64,000 nucleotides of DNA from JAGPUQ01 sp050250395 (GTDB lineage Bacteria > Pseudomonadota > Gammaproteobacteria > Pseudomonadales > Porticoccaceae): positions 9,785 to 73,784 of the forward strand of contig JBFWOQ010000013.1 of assembly GCA_050250395.1 (NCBI GenBank), given 5' to 3'. The notes under the pieces are model-generated. The model was given only the letters and a program-made list of their open reading frames with translations, had not been told where the DNA came from and did no database searches. This document shows, in pieces, positions 37,923 to 46,793 of this stretch (positions are counted from its first letter, which is position 1; every line of letters begins with the position of its first letter). Both the position numbers and the translations under genes were made by a program.

Positions 37923-39029
37923 ATGAAAAATATAGGTTTTGTGGGTTGGCGCGGGATGGTCGGCTCGGTGCTGATGGCGCGCATGACGGAGATGGGCGAT
38001 TTCGCCACGATCCATCCCCACTTCTTTACCACCTCCCAGGCGGGACAACCGGGGCCGGACGTGGGCCAGGGCCGCAGCGCGCTGCTCGACGCCATGGATA
38101 TCGACCAACTGCACGCCATGGACGCCATCCTGACCTGCCAGGGCGGCGACTACACCAAGGCGGTGTTTCCCCGTTTGCAGGCAACCGGCTGGAACGGCTA
38201 CTGGATCGACGCGGCATCCGCGTTGCGCATGAACGATGACGCCGTCATCGTGCTGGATCCGGTGAACGGCAAGGTGATCGAGCGGGCGTTGGATGCGGGC
38301 CAGCGCGTGTTTGTCGGCGGCAATTGCACTGTCAGCCTGATGTTGATGGGCCTGGGTGGTCTGTTCCAGGCCGGGCTGGTGGAGTGGGTGACAGCAATGA
38401 CCTATCAGGCCGCATCCGGTGCCGGCGCACCCAACATGCGCGAACTGCTCGCCCAGATGGGCGCGGCACACGATTCCGTACTGGATTTGCTGGCCGATCC
38501 CGCCAGTTCCATCATCGCTATCGATCGCCGCGTCACCGAAGCGCTGCGCGCACCGGGATTTCCCGTCGCGGAGTTCGGTCACCCGCTCGCCGGTAGCCTG
38601 TTGCCCTGGATCGACGTCGAGCTCGCCGACGGCCAGAGCCGCGAGGAATGGAAAGGGGGCGCCGAGGCCAACAAGATTCTCGGCCGCCAGGACCGTCCGG
38701 TACCCATCGACGGCCTCTGCGTCCGCATCGGTGCCATGCGTTGCCACAGTCAGGCGCTGACCATCAAGCTGACCCGCGACCTGCCCATCGCAGAGATAGA
38801 GGCGCTGATCGCGGCGGCCAACGACTGGGTGCGCGTCGTGCCCAACCACCGGGAGGACAGCCTGAGAGCATTGACGCCGGCGGCGGTTACCGGGAAGCTG
38901 GACATCCCCGTGGGCCGCCTGCGCAAGCTCGCCATGGGCGGGGAGTATCTGACCGCGTTCACCGTCGGCGATCAGTTGCTCTGGGGCGCGGCGGAGCCTT
39001 TGCGGCGGATGCTGCGGCTGGTGCGGTAG
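37923..39029 (+). CDS. asd: Aspartate-semialdehyde dehydrogenase
   Basis: The 368-residue enzyme reduces aspartyl phosphate to aspartate semialdehyde, feeding lysine, diaminopimelate, methionine and threonine synthesis. IGFVGWRGMVGSVLMARM is the NADP-binding start. GGNCTVSLMLMGLGG carries the active-site cysteine. SREEWKGGAEANKIL and the final LLWGAAEPLRRMLR match the gammaproteobacterial Asd almost throughout. A hairpin follows the gene. In Pseudomonas a second asd-like gene precedes fimV; it is absent here. Confidence 0.98.
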   Translation: MKNIGFVGWRGMVGSVLMARMTEMGDFATIHPHFFTTSQAGQPGPDVGQGRSALLDAMDIDQLHAMDAILTCQGGDYTKAVFPRLQATGWNGYWIDAASALRMNDDAVIVLDPVNGKVIERALDAGQRVFVGGNCTVSLMLMGLGGLFQAGLVEWVTAMTYQAASGAGAPNMRELLAQMGAAHDSVLDLLADPASSIIAIDRRVTEALRAPGFPVAEFGHPLAGSLLPWIDVELADGQSREEWKGGAEANKILGRQDRPVPIDGLCVRIGAMRCHSQALTIKLTRDLPIAEIEALIAAANDWVRVVPNHREDSLRALTPAAVTGKLDIPVGRLRKLAMGGEYLTAFTVGDQLLWGAAEPLRRMLRLVR

Positions 39030-39040
39030 CGAACGGGGTT

Positions 39041-39065
39041 GGTGCGCGAGCCCCGCACCGATTTT
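39041..39065 (+). terminator. Terminator-like hairpin after asd
   Basis: GGTGCG (39041-39046) pairs with CGCACC (39054-39059) and is followed by GATTTTG. The short T-run gives modest support for intrinsic termination between asd and fimV. Confidence 0.45.
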
Positions 39066-39181
39066 GAGATCCTGATCTGTTTTCGGCGGCTTTTTGTGGA
39101 CGTAAACTGCCAGAACTGGAATCATGATAACTAATATCTGGTTAGCGAGTGATTTTGGTGTAAATATTCAACAGCTGGCAG

Positions 39182-39317
39182 CTTGTCGATAAACGTCGCG
39201 AGGCGGCCAGCCGCGCGGCACACGGCGCGCAGCGACCGAGACATATGGGATAGATGGGCGAGGGAGCGAGCACCGCGCAACGAAGCAGGTGGCTGCCACA
39301 GCAGTGCTTAAGCAGGC
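39182..39317. repeat. Dispersed repeat, copy 2 (inverted)
   Basis: Read on the minus strand this matches the unit at 18425-18549, including AAACGTCGCGAGGCGG at one end and the interior GAGCGAGCACCGCGCAACGAAG. The end nearest fimV has diverged: CAGTGCTTAAGCAGGC stands where CAGTTTTTCAACAAGC is expected. Confidence 0.8.
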
Positions 39318-39369
39318 TGCCAGGCTGATTGCTCTTGGGACGATGGAACAACTGCAGGAAGATACGAAC

Positions 39370-41778
39370 ATGGCTTCACGGACATTGAAATACTCCCTGG
39401 GACTGTTGGCCCTGTTGGCGGCGCAGTGGGCCTTGGCGGTTGGTTTGGGTGAAATCACGCTTCAGTCGGCGATGAACGAGCCGCTGCGCGCCGAGATAGC
39501 ACTGCTCGGCATAGGTGACCTCAACGAATCGCAAATAGCGACAAGGTTGGCTTCGCCGGAGGATTTTGAGCGCGCGGGAGTCGAACGCGAGTTTCAACTC
39601 GCCGATCTCCGTTTCAAGGTCGACCTGTCGAATACCGCCCGTCCGGTGATCCGGGTGTCTTCGCAGCGCCCGATGAAGGAGCCCTATCTCAACTTTCTGC
39701 TGGAATTGCGCTGGACATCCGGCCGCTTGCTCCGCGAGTACACACTGCTCCTGGATTTGCCGACTTTTGCAGGAGTACCGCCTGCGGGAAAGACTGCTGC
39801 CGCGGTACCACCCACCGCGGCAGCTAGCCCTCGTTCCGCAGCCCCTGCGTCCGAGCCCCCCCGGCGGTCGCCCGCGCAGGGCGCAGTGCGAGCATCGACG
39901 CCGGCAAACGGTAGTTACCGGGTGCGCGGTGGCGACACACTGTGGGGGATCGCCGCGCGCAATCAGCCCCGGGGTGTCACCGTACAGCAGGCAATGCAGG
40001 CGATACTGGCGGCCAATCCCGACGCATTCATTCGCGCGAATCCCAATCTGATCCGGCGCGACGCGGTGCTGAACCTGCCCGACGCCGCCACCATGGCAGC
40101 GGTCGACCAACGCCTCGCCATGCAGCAATTGCGTCCTGTCCAGCCGGCAACCGATCGCGTCGTCGAGTCGCGCGCCCGGACCGCCGAAAAATCGAGTCCC
40201 GGCAGTGAGAGCGGCGAGCTGCGTCTTGCTGGCGGCGCCGCCAGTGACAGCTCGGCTGCCATCGGCGGTGGCCGTGAGCCCGGAGGTACAGGGGACGCGT
40301 CGCGCACCGATATCGGTTCGGTGCTGGAAGAAAAAGACCGGGTCGAGCGCGAGAACGCCGAATTGAGAGCGCGGGTTGCAAGTCTCGAAGAACAGCTGAA
40401 GGCCGCGTCCCGCCTCGTTGAAATCAGCGACCCGGCGCTGGCGGCATTGCAACAAGGTGGTGCGCAGGAGCCGTCGGACGCCGCCGCCACCGATGCCGGG
40501 AAACCGGCGGATGCCGCCGCGGTGGGTTCGGCAACGCCGATGGCGGAAGCGCCAGCGTCCACACCGTCGGACGAGTCGGCGCCAAATGCCGCAGCGGACA
40601 CGATTGCCGGTCAGACCGATAACGCGGCCCTGGAATCGACCGCGCCGGAAGCAAATGCCACCCTGCCAGAGACAGTCGTTGCCGGGAGCGGCGACGCCGC
40701 GGCGCCGGAGGTTCCCGTGGCTCCGCCCGCCGACCAAAGTGCTCCGGAAGCTGTCGCTGAACTGCGCTCCTGGCTAGTGCCGGCGCTGGGTGTCACCGGA
40801 ATACTGTTGCTGGTAGCGATGGGCCTTGCGTCCTTGCGTGGGCGTGCCACACAGCAGCACGGACTGCGGCTGCCGAGCGAGCTTGAAGCGAAAGCCGCGC
40901 GGCCAGCCACGGTCGACGCTGATCTGACGGCGCCGGTTGCCATCGATGACGAGGATTTGTTGCCGACGGAGACCAGCTTCAACGCAGGTCCGGACCGGAT
41001 TCTGGAGGAGGTCGATGTCTGCCTGTCGTTTGGTAATGAACAGCAGGCGAAGGAACTGCTGACCGATGCTTTGGAGCGTTATCCGAGGCATTCCGGATTG
41101 CATCTGAAGATGCTGGCACTCTTGGCGCAACAGGGCGACCGGCCCGGCTTCGAGGCCGCGCTTCCGAAGCTCGAGGCGCTCGACGATCCCGCGGCCACCG
41201 AGTCCGCCCATGCGCTGCGGCGGGAATTGCCGGAGCCCGAGGTAGCGCCGGCTTCCGTTGTTTCGGTTGCATCGGCACAGGTTGCAGTCCCCGCGAGCGC
41301 AGCGAATCTGGCTGACGTTGCTCCGGTGGACATCGTTCCGGTGGACATTGCTTCGGCGGACGGTGAGTCTTCCGGGGCAGCGGAAAGTCTGGATTTCGAT
41401 CTGGATCTGGATTTCGATCTGGACCTGCCGGCGGTGTCGTCGGCCGTCGCAGCGGCAACCGCGACGCAGCCGGAAGTGCCCGCTGAGCTCGAGGATTTTG
41501 ACCTTGACTTGCTGGACAGCGAGCTTACGAACTCGGCCCAGGATCTTGCCGAATCGCCGGTCGCAGCGAGCGCCGAGTCCTGGCAGGCCACGTCCCTGGA
41601 TGGCGATCTGGATCTGTTCGAGCCAGGGCAGGAAATGGCCACCCAGATCGAGCTGGCGGAAGCCTATGTCGACATGGGGGACGCGGAAGGCGCGCGGGAA
41701 ATCCTCGATTACGTCCTTCAGGGCGGCGATGAGGCGCAGAAGGAGTCCGCGCGGCAATTGCTCGCCAGACTCGGGTAG
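39370..41778 (+). CDS. fimV: FimV-like polar hub protein
   Basis: The 802-residue product has the FimV plan. A Sec signal ends near residue 22, followed by the FimV N-terminal domain (GEITLQSAMNEPLRAEIALL). A peptidoglycan-binding LysM domain lies at about 182-235 (YRVRGGDTLWGIAARNQ) and a coiled coil at about 317-350. One transmembrane helix lies at about 467-490. An acidic Ala/Asp-rich cytoplasmic part with FDLDLDFDLDL leads to the C-terminal FimV domain (TQIELAEAYVDMGDAEGAREIL). In Pseudomonas FimV supports type IV pilus assembly and cAMP/twitching signalling at the pole. The start at 39370 has AGGAAG upstream. Confidence 0.93.
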   Translation: MASRTLKYSLGLLALLAAQWALAVGLGEITLQSAMNEPLRAEIALLGIGDLNESQIATRLASPEDFERAGVEREFQLADLRFKVDLSNTARPVIRVSSQRPMKEPYLNFLLELRWTSGRLLREYTLLLDLPTFAGVPPAGKTAAAVPPTAAASPRSAAPASEPPRRSPAQGAVRASTPANGSYRVRGGDTLWGIAARNQPRGVTVQQAMQAILAANPDAFIRANPNLIRRDAVLNLPDAATMAAVDQRLAMQQLRPVQPATDRVVESRARTAEKSSPGSESGELRLAGGAASDSSAAIGGGREPGGTGDASRTDIGSVLEEKDRVERENAELRARVASLEEQLKAASRLVEISDPALAALQQGGAQEPSDAAATDAGKPADAAAVGSATPMAEAPASTPSDESAPNAAADTIAGQTDNAALESTAPEANATLPETVVAGSGDAAAPEVPVAPPADQSAPEAVAELRSWLVPALGVTGILLLVAMGLASLRGRATQQHGLRLPSELEAKAARPATVDADLTAPVAIDDEDLLPTETSFNAGPDRILEEVDVCLSFGNEQQAKELLTDALERYPRHSGLHLKMLALLAQQGDRPGFEAALPKLEALDDPAATESAHALRRELPEPEVAPASVVSVASAQVAVPASAANLADVAPVDIVPVDIASADGESSGAAESLDFDLDLDFDLDLPAVSSAVAAATATQPEVPAELEDFDLDLLDSELTNSAQDLAESPVAASAESWQATSLDGDLDLFEPGQEMATQIELAEAYVDMGDAEGAREILDYVLQGGDEAQKESARQLLARLG

Positions 41779-41781
41779 CGG

Positions 41782-42696
41782 GTGAGTGCGCCGACCCACT
41801 GGGAGTATCGCAGCAACTGCCGGATTCCCGCGGGGTGCGCGTTACCCGAGCGTCTGCACCGGGTGGCCGCCGTGGTCGAATACGACGGCAGCCGCTTTTG
41901 CGGCTGGCAGCGCCAGGCGCACTGCGCCAGTGTGCAGCAGGAGGTCGAAACCGCGCTGTCCCGGATTGCCGACGAGCCGGTCACGGTGTCCTGTGCCGGA
42001 CGTACCGATACCGGGGTTCACGCCACTGCCCAGGTAATTCACTTCGACACCCGCGCACGACGCGCGGCGCGCAACTGGCTGCTCGGTGCCAATGCGCAGC
42101 TTCCCCGTTCGATTCGATTGCAGTGGGCGCAGGACGTCGATGCGGGTTTTCACGCTCGCTTCAGTGCTCTGGCGCGTACTTACCGCTACGTCATTCATAA
42201 CGCCGACCGCGATCCGGCGTTGCTGCGCGACCAGGTTGGTCGGGAGCGCCGACCGCTGGATGTACAGGCCATGCAATCGGCCGGGCAGTTATTGCTTGGC
42301 GAGCGCGATTTCAGCGCGTTTCGCGGCGCGGGCTGTCAGTCGCAATCGCCCATGCGCAATCTGATCGCACTGCATTTGTGGTCGCAAGCGCAATTCGTCA
42401 TCATCGAAATCACGGCGAACGCATTTTTGCTGCACATGGTGCGCAATATCGTTGGCGCGCTGTGCGCGGTGGGACGCGGGGAACGCCCGCCGCGGTGGAT
42501 CGCCGAGCTGCTCGCATCCCGGGATCGCGCCGCCGGCGCGGCGACGGCGGCGCCGACGGGTCTTTATCTGGTCGGCGTGCACTATCCGCCGCAATTCGCG
42601 GTCCCGGCCCTGGTCGGCGGACCGAGCTTTGTGGCGGATACGGAGCTGTTCTCGCAGGTGAATGTGTTGGCGCAGCGTCGGGAGGCGCACTGGTGA
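41782..42696 (+). CDS. truA: tRNA pseudouridine38-40 synthase
   Basis: The 304-residue enzyme isomerises uridines 38-40 in the anticodon stem-loop of tRNAs. The catalytic aspartate is in CAGRTDTGVHATAQV near residue 75. Other family blocks are VEYDGSRFCGWQRQ, FHARFSALARTYRY and FLLHMVRNIVGAL. Translation starts at GTG 41782, four bases after the fimV stop. Its stop overlaps trpF by GTGA. The tail after the core (from about residue 285) is slightly longer than usual. Confidence 0.97.
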   Translation: MSAPTHWEYRSNCRIPAGCALPERLHRVAAVVEYDGSRFCGWQRQAHCASVQQEVETALSRIADEPVTVSCAGRTDTGVHATAQVIHFDTRARRAARNWLLGANAQLPRSIRLQWAQDVDAGFHARFSALARTYRYVIHNADRDPALLRDQVGRERRPLDVQAMQSAGQLLLGERDFSAFRGAGCQSQSPMRNLIALHLWSQAQFVIIEITANAFLLHMVRNIVGALCAVGRGERPPRWIAELLASRDRAAGAATAAPTGLYLVGVHYPPQFAVPALVGGPSFVADTELFSQVNVLAQRREAHW

Positions 42697-43313
42697 TCCG
42701 GGTCAAGATCTGCGGGATTACGCGCGAGACCGATGCGCAGGCAGCAGCGGATGCCGGTGCCGACGCCATCGGGCTGGTGTTTCACCCGGCGAGCCCGCGC
42801 TGCGTGTCCCTGGCGATGGCGGCGTCGATCGTGCGCAGCGTCGGTCCTTTCGTCACCACGGTCGGGCTCTTTGTCGATGCGGCGCCGGATCGGGTGCGTG
42901 AGGTGCTGGCGCGCACCGGTATCCATCTGTTGCAGTTGCACGGTAGCGAGACGCCGGATTATTGCGCCCAGTTCGGCGTTCCCTTTATCAAGGCACTGCG
43001 CATGGCGCCCGGACTGGATCCGGCCACCGCCGCGGCGTGCTATCCCGCCGCGGCGGGCCTGTTGTTCGATGCCTGGGATCCGGTGGTCGCCGGCGGCACC
43101 GGCACCGGTTTCGACTGGTCGCGGCTGCCGGTGCTGCGCGAGCAGCCTTTGATTCTGGCCGGCGGTCTGGCTCCGGCGAATGTCGCTGCCGCCGTGCGTC
43201 AGGTGCGTCCCTACGCGGTGGATGTCAGCAGCGGCGTCGAGGCCGCACCCGGGATCAAGGATCCGCGCTTGCTGCGGGATTTCATTGAGGCCGCGAAGGC
43301 GGCATCGCGTTGA
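42693..43313 (+). CDS. trpF: Phosphoribosylanthranilate isomerase
   Basis: The 206-residue TIM-barrel enzyme of tryptophan synthesis. VKICGITRETDAQAA is the signature start with the catalytic cysteine. GLVFHPASPRCVS, LLQLHGSETPDYC and ILAGGLAPANVAAAV, ending in VDVSSGVEAAPGIKD, complete the phosphate-binding end. The GTG start at 42693 overlaps the truA stop and has GGGAGG upstream. Other trp genes are not in the window, which is normal for this cluster. Confidence 0.97.
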   Translation: MIRVKICGITRETDAQAAADAGADAIGLVFHPASPRCVSLAMAASIVRSVGPFVTTVGLFVDAAPDRVREVLARTGIHLLQLHGSETPDYCAQFGVPFIKALRMAPGLDPATAAACYPAAAGLLFDAWDPVVAGGTGTGFDWSRLPVLREQPLILAGGLAPANVAAAVRQVRPYAVDVSSGVEAAPGIKDPRLLRDFIEAAKAASR

Positions 43314-43381
43314 CACCGGCGCGCGCGTCTGTAGGATGCCGCAGCACGGCGAGGACGAGGTGATCTGACGGTGAAGAGACC

Positions 43382-44305
43382 ATGAGCTGGCTGAGCAAGA
43401 TACGGCCATCGGGCCTGAAAACCCAGGGCCGTGACCAGGCCCGCAGCGTTCCGGAAGGGGTATGGGTGCCCTGTCCGAAGTGCGCGGCGCCGCTGTATCG
43501 GCCCGAGCTCGAACGCAACCTCGACGTCTGTCCCAAGTGCAACCACCACATTCGCATCGGTGCACGCCGCCGGCTCGATATCTTTCTCGATCCCGATGGT
43601 CGCGAAGAACTGGCGACGGATGTCGTGCCGGTCGATCGCCTCAAGTTCCGCGACACCAAGAAATACCGCGACCGGCTCGCCGCTGCCCAGAAGGAGACCG
43701 GCGAAAAGGACGCTCTGATCGCGATCAAGGGCAGGGTACTGACGCTGCCGGTGATCGCGGCCGCGTTCGAATTCGATTTTCAGGGCGGCTCCATGGGCTA
43801 CGCGGTGGGCGAACGCTTCACGCGTGCCGCGCGCCGGGCGCTCGATGAGCGAATTCCGCTCGTGTGCTTCTCGGCAACCGGGGGCGCGCGGATGCAGGAA
43901 GCATTGATCTCGCTGATGCAGATGGCCAAGACCAGCGCCATCCTCGAACGCCTCAAGGCCGCGGGCGTTCCCTATATTTCGGTGATGACCGACCCGGTGT
44001 ACGGCGGCGTATCCGCCAGCCTCGCCATGCTGGGCGATATCAATATCGCCGAGCCGGACGCGCGTTCCGGATTCGCGGGGCCGAACATCATCGAACAAAC
44101 CATCCGCCAGAAACTGCCGCCCGGCTTCCAGCGCAGCGAGTTCCTGCTGGAACACGGTGCCATCGACATGATCGTGGCGCGCCCCGCGCTGCGTGCCACC
44201 ATCGCCCGATTGCTCGCCAAGCTCGGTGGCCAGCCGGCACCGGAGCGCCCGGAAGCGGATGACAGTTCCCGAACTCCCCCGCAGGTCGCCGCAAACCCTG
44301 TCTGA
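43382..44305 (+). CDS. accD: Acetyl-CoA carboxylase carboxyltransferase subunit beta
   Basis: The 307-residue subunit joins AccA to carboxylate acetyl-CoA for fatty acid synthesis. The N-terminal zinc ribbon is visible in WVPCPKCAAPLYR and LDVCPKCNHHIR. The carboxyltransferase core has FEFDFQGGSMGYAVGERF and FSATGGARMQEALISLMQMAK. Its 3' end overlaps the start of folC by 47 bases. Confidence 0.98.
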   Translation: MSWLSKIRPSGLKTQGRDQARSVPEGVWVPCPKCAAPLYRPELERNLDVCPKCNHHIRIGARRRLDIFLDPDGREELATDVVPVDRLKFRDTKKYRDRLAAAQKETGEKDALIAIKGRVLTLPVIAAAFEFDFQGGSMGYAVGERFTRAARRALDERIPLVCFSATGGARMQEALISLMQMAKTSAILERLKAAGVPYISVMTDPVYGGVSASLAMLGDINIAEPDARSGFAGPNIIEQTIRQKLPPGFQRSEFLLEHGAIDMIVARPALRATIARLLAKLGGQPAPERPEADDSSRTPPQVAANPV

Positions 44306-45602
44306 CTGGCTGGCGCTGCTGGAAGCGCGCCATCCGGTTGCCATCGAGCTGGGACTTGAGCGCGTCGCGGCGGTAGCGGCGCGACTGCAACTGCGGCGCC
44401 CGGCGCCGCGCGTGATCACGGTCGCGGGAACCAACGGGAAGGGCTCCTGCGTCGCCTTCCTGGAAGCCCTGCTCGCGGCGGCGGGCCAGCGCTCGGGAAG
44501 TTACACCTCGCCCCATCTGCTCGCCTACAACGAACGCGTACGCATCGACGCGGTGCCGGTCGCGGATGACCTGCTGTGCCATGCCTTCGTGCGGATCGAG
44601 GCGGCGCGCGGCGAAACCCGTCTGACCTATTTCGAAACCGGCACTCTGGCGGCCTTCCTCATCCTCGCGGATTCGGGGGTGGATGTCGCGTTGCTGGAAG
44701 TGGGGATGGGCGGCCGCCTCGATGCGGTCAATCTGGTCGCGCCCGATGTGGCCGTGATCACGTCCATAGCGCTGGATCACCAGGCGTGGCTGGGTCTGGA
44801 CCGCGACGCCATCGGCGTCGAGAAAGCCGGCATTGCGCGCGCGAACGTGCCGCTGATTTGTGGCGATCGGGAGCCTCCCCCTGCGATGCTGGCGGCTCTG
44901 GCGGCGATCGACGCGCACGTTATCCAGATCGGGAGCGAGGGCTTTTCCTGGTCGCGCGGCGACCAGGATGTGGAGCTGGTCTGCACTGCCCCCGACGGGC
45001 AACCGGTGCGCTATCGCGAATTGCCGATCCCCCGCTTGCCCCTGGCCAGCGCCGCCTGTGCAGTGCAGGCGCTCATCAGCCTGGGGCTGACCCCGGACGC
45101 GGGCGGGGTGGCGCGTGTGTTCGCCGATACTCGCCTCGCGGGACGCTTTCAGGAAATCGCCTGGGACGAGCGTCGAGTGGTGCTCGACGTGGCGCACAAT
45201 CCGGCCGCGGCCGCACTCCTCGCCGAGCGGCTGCGACGTCTGAATCGGGGCGCAGCGCGTGCGGTACATGCAGTCGTCGGGGTGCTGGGTGACAAGGACA
45301 TCGCGGGCGTAGTGGCCCCCCTGGTCCCTGAAGTTGCCCGCTGGCATTGCTGCGCGTTGCCAGATGTCGCCCGGGGCGCAACGGCGAATCAGGTCGCGGG
45401 CCTGTTGTACAATGCGGCAGCGAGGCAGGGAGTGCCGGCGGTGTCGGCTTGCCACCCCAGTCCCACCGCAGCCTTTGCCGCGGCACTGGGTGCGAGCCGG
45501 CCGGACGACGTGATTCTCGTGTTCGGGTCTTTTCACACCGTGGCGCCGGTGCTCGCTCTGCTACGGAATGACGATGCGCCCGCAGGAGGTGACAGCCCGT
45601 GA
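44259..45602 (+). CDS. folC: Bifunctional folylpolyglutamate/dihydrofolate synthase
   Basis: The 447-residue Mur-ligase-family enzyme adds glutamates to folates and makes dihydrofolate from dihydropteroate. The ATP loop is VITVAGTNGKGSCVAFLEA. SYTSPHLLAYNERVRID, LEVGMGGRLDAVNLV and SIALDHQAWLG are further FolC blocks, and the C-terminal domain has VVLDVAHNPAAAALLAERL. The ATG at 44259 lies inside accD. The stop overlaps dedD by GTGA. Confidence 0.96.
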   Translation: MTVPELPRRSPQTLSDWLALLEARHPVAIELGLERVAAVAARLQLRRPAPRVITVAGTNGKGSCVAFLEALLAAAGQRSGSYTSPHLLAYNERVRIDAVPVADDLLCHAFVRIEAARGETRLTYFETGTLAAFLILADSGVDVALLEVGMGGRLDAVNLVAPDVAVITSIALDHQAWLGLDRDAIGVEKAGIARANVPLICGDREPPPAMLAALAAIDAHVIQIGSEGFSWSRGDQDVELVCTAPDGQPVRYRELPIPRLPLASAACAVQALISLGLTPDAGGVARVFADTRLAGRFQEIAWDERRVVLDVAHNPAAAALLAERLRRLNRGAARAVHAVVGVLGDKDIAGVVAPLVPEVARWHCCALPDVARGATANQVAGLLYNAAARQGVPAVSACHPSPTAAFAAALGASRPDDVILVFGSFHTVAPVLALLRNDDAPAGGDSP

Positions 45603-46213
45603 ACCAAGCCTTGCGACAGCGCATTCTGGGCCTTCTGGTACTGGTCGCACTCGCAAGTGTGGTGTTGCCGCTGGTCCTGGATTTTGGCGGCGACTCCAAA
45701 ATCGATACCCGAAGTCGTATCCCGCCTGCGCCCAGGATTCAGCCGAACCCGCTTCCGGAGCCCGCCCCAACCGAGCCGCAGACGCCCGCAGCACCGACGT
45801 CAGCGGCATCCGATGCGCCAGTCGGGGCGCCGCTTTTTGAGCTTGCGCCCGGTGACGGCGCGGCAGCGGCGTCCGCGACCGGCGCTTCCGCAACGAGCGC
45901 AGCCAGCCCGTCGGCGGCAGAGGTTTCGGCAAAGTCCCTACCCGAAGAGCCCGGACTTGATGCCAAGGGTTTGCCCGCCGCCTGGGTCTTGCAGGCGGGT
46001 GCCTTTCAGGACCGGGCCAATGCCGAGGAGTTGCGCGACCGCTTGCTCAAGGGAGGGCACCGCGCTTTTGTGCAGACTTCGACCGCGGGAGGCAAAGCCA
46101 CCCACCGGGTCTTTGTCGGACCCAGGATGGCGCGGGAAGCGCTGGTTGCCGAGCAGGCGGCGCTGCAACGCAAATTTGGCGTCAAGACGATGATCGTTCC
46201 CTTTGCGCCCTGA
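45599..46213 (+). CDS. dedD: SPOR domain cell-division protein DedD-like
   Basis: The 204-residue product has one N-terminal transmembrane helix (ILGLLVLVALASVVLPLVL), a Pro/Ala-rich periplasmic linker and a C-terminal SPOR domain (AWVLQAGAFQDRANAEELRDR to KTMIVPFAP). SPOR domains bind glycan strands lacking stem peptides at the septum. It starts at GTG 45599, overlapping the folC stop, after AGGAGG. Position between folC and cvpA fits DedD. Confidence 0.92.
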   Translation: MNQALRQRILGLLVLVALASVVLPLVLDFGGDSKIDTRSRIPPAPRIQPNPLPEPAPTEPQTPAAPTSAASDAPVGAPLFELAPGDGAAAASATGASATSAASPSAAEVSAKSLPEEPGLDAKGLPAAWVLQAGAFQDRANAEELRDRLLKGGHRAFVQTSTAGGKATHRVFVGPRMAREALVAEQAALQRKFGVKTMIVPFAP

Positions 46214-46282
46214 TTGCCCCGAGTGCCGGGAAGGGCACCGCCCGGTCTGCTACAATCCGGTGCGGTCGACGAGCGGACTGGC

Positions 46283-46780
46283 ATGAATATCGCGGACTGG
46301 ATGATCGTGGCCGTGGTCGGTGTTTCCGCGCTCATCAGCCTGGTGCGCGGATTTGTCCGAGAAGCACTTTCCCTGCTGGCCTGGGGCCTGGCGCTCGCCG
46401 CGGCGATCATGTTTCACGGATCCGTGGCGCACTGGCTGGAAGGCGTGATGGCGACGCCCTCGCTGCGATTCATCAGTGCATGGCTCGGCGTTTTTCTGGC
46501 GGTGCTGCTGGGACTCGGTCTGATCAATTTCGTTATTTCGCGCTTGATCCGGGCTTCCGGTCTGTCGGGTACCGACCGTTTTCTCGGTTCGCTGTTCGGC
46601 GTCGTCCGCGGCCTGGTCGCGGTGATGGCGGCGTTGATCCTGGTGCCCAATGTGCTGCCGGTGAGGCAGGACGCCTGGTGGCGGGAATCCAGTCTGATTC
46701 CGCAGTTCTTGGCGTTCGAGGGCAGGGCGCGCGAATTGGCAGGGATGCTGGTTGATTGGTTCCAGCAACTGGTTCGCTGA
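46283..46780 (+). CDS. cvpA: CvpA family membrane protein
   Basis: The 165-residue product has four predicted helices (within IADWMIVAVVGVSALISLV, LLAWGLALAAAIMF, WLGVFLAVLLGLGLINFVI and GVVRGLVAVMAALILVP) and the CvpA hallmark LVRGFVREALSLLAW. In E. coli CvpA is needed for colicin V production and bile-salt resistance. It precedes purF as in most Gammaproteobacteria, with 13 bp between them. Confidence 0.94.
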   Translation: MNIADWMIVAVVGVSALISLVRGFVREALSLLAWGLALAAAIMFHGSVAHWLEGVMATPSLRFISAWLGVFLAVLLGLGLINFVISRLIRASGLSGTDRFLGSLFGVVRGLVAVMAALILVPNVLPVRQDAWWRESSLIPQFLAFEGRARELAGMLVDWFQQLVR

Positions 46781-46793
46781 GCGGGGTACGACT

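Larger units (their letters stand above)
39030..39369. other. asd-fimV intergenic region, 340 bp
   Basis: It holds a hairpin after asd, an AT-rich patch (39123-39175, including ATAACTAATATCTGG) that may contain a promoter, and an inverted copy of the roughly 125-bp dispersed repeat ending about 50 bp before the fimV start. The minus-strand frame here is a product of the repeat, not a gene. Confidence 0.55.

Noticed and set aside
39142..39351. Cysteine-rich small frame in the asd-fimV gap
   Set aside because: It is translated from the dispersed repeat; similar frames appear in the other two copies. Conservation is of the DNA repeat, so it is not evidence for a protein.
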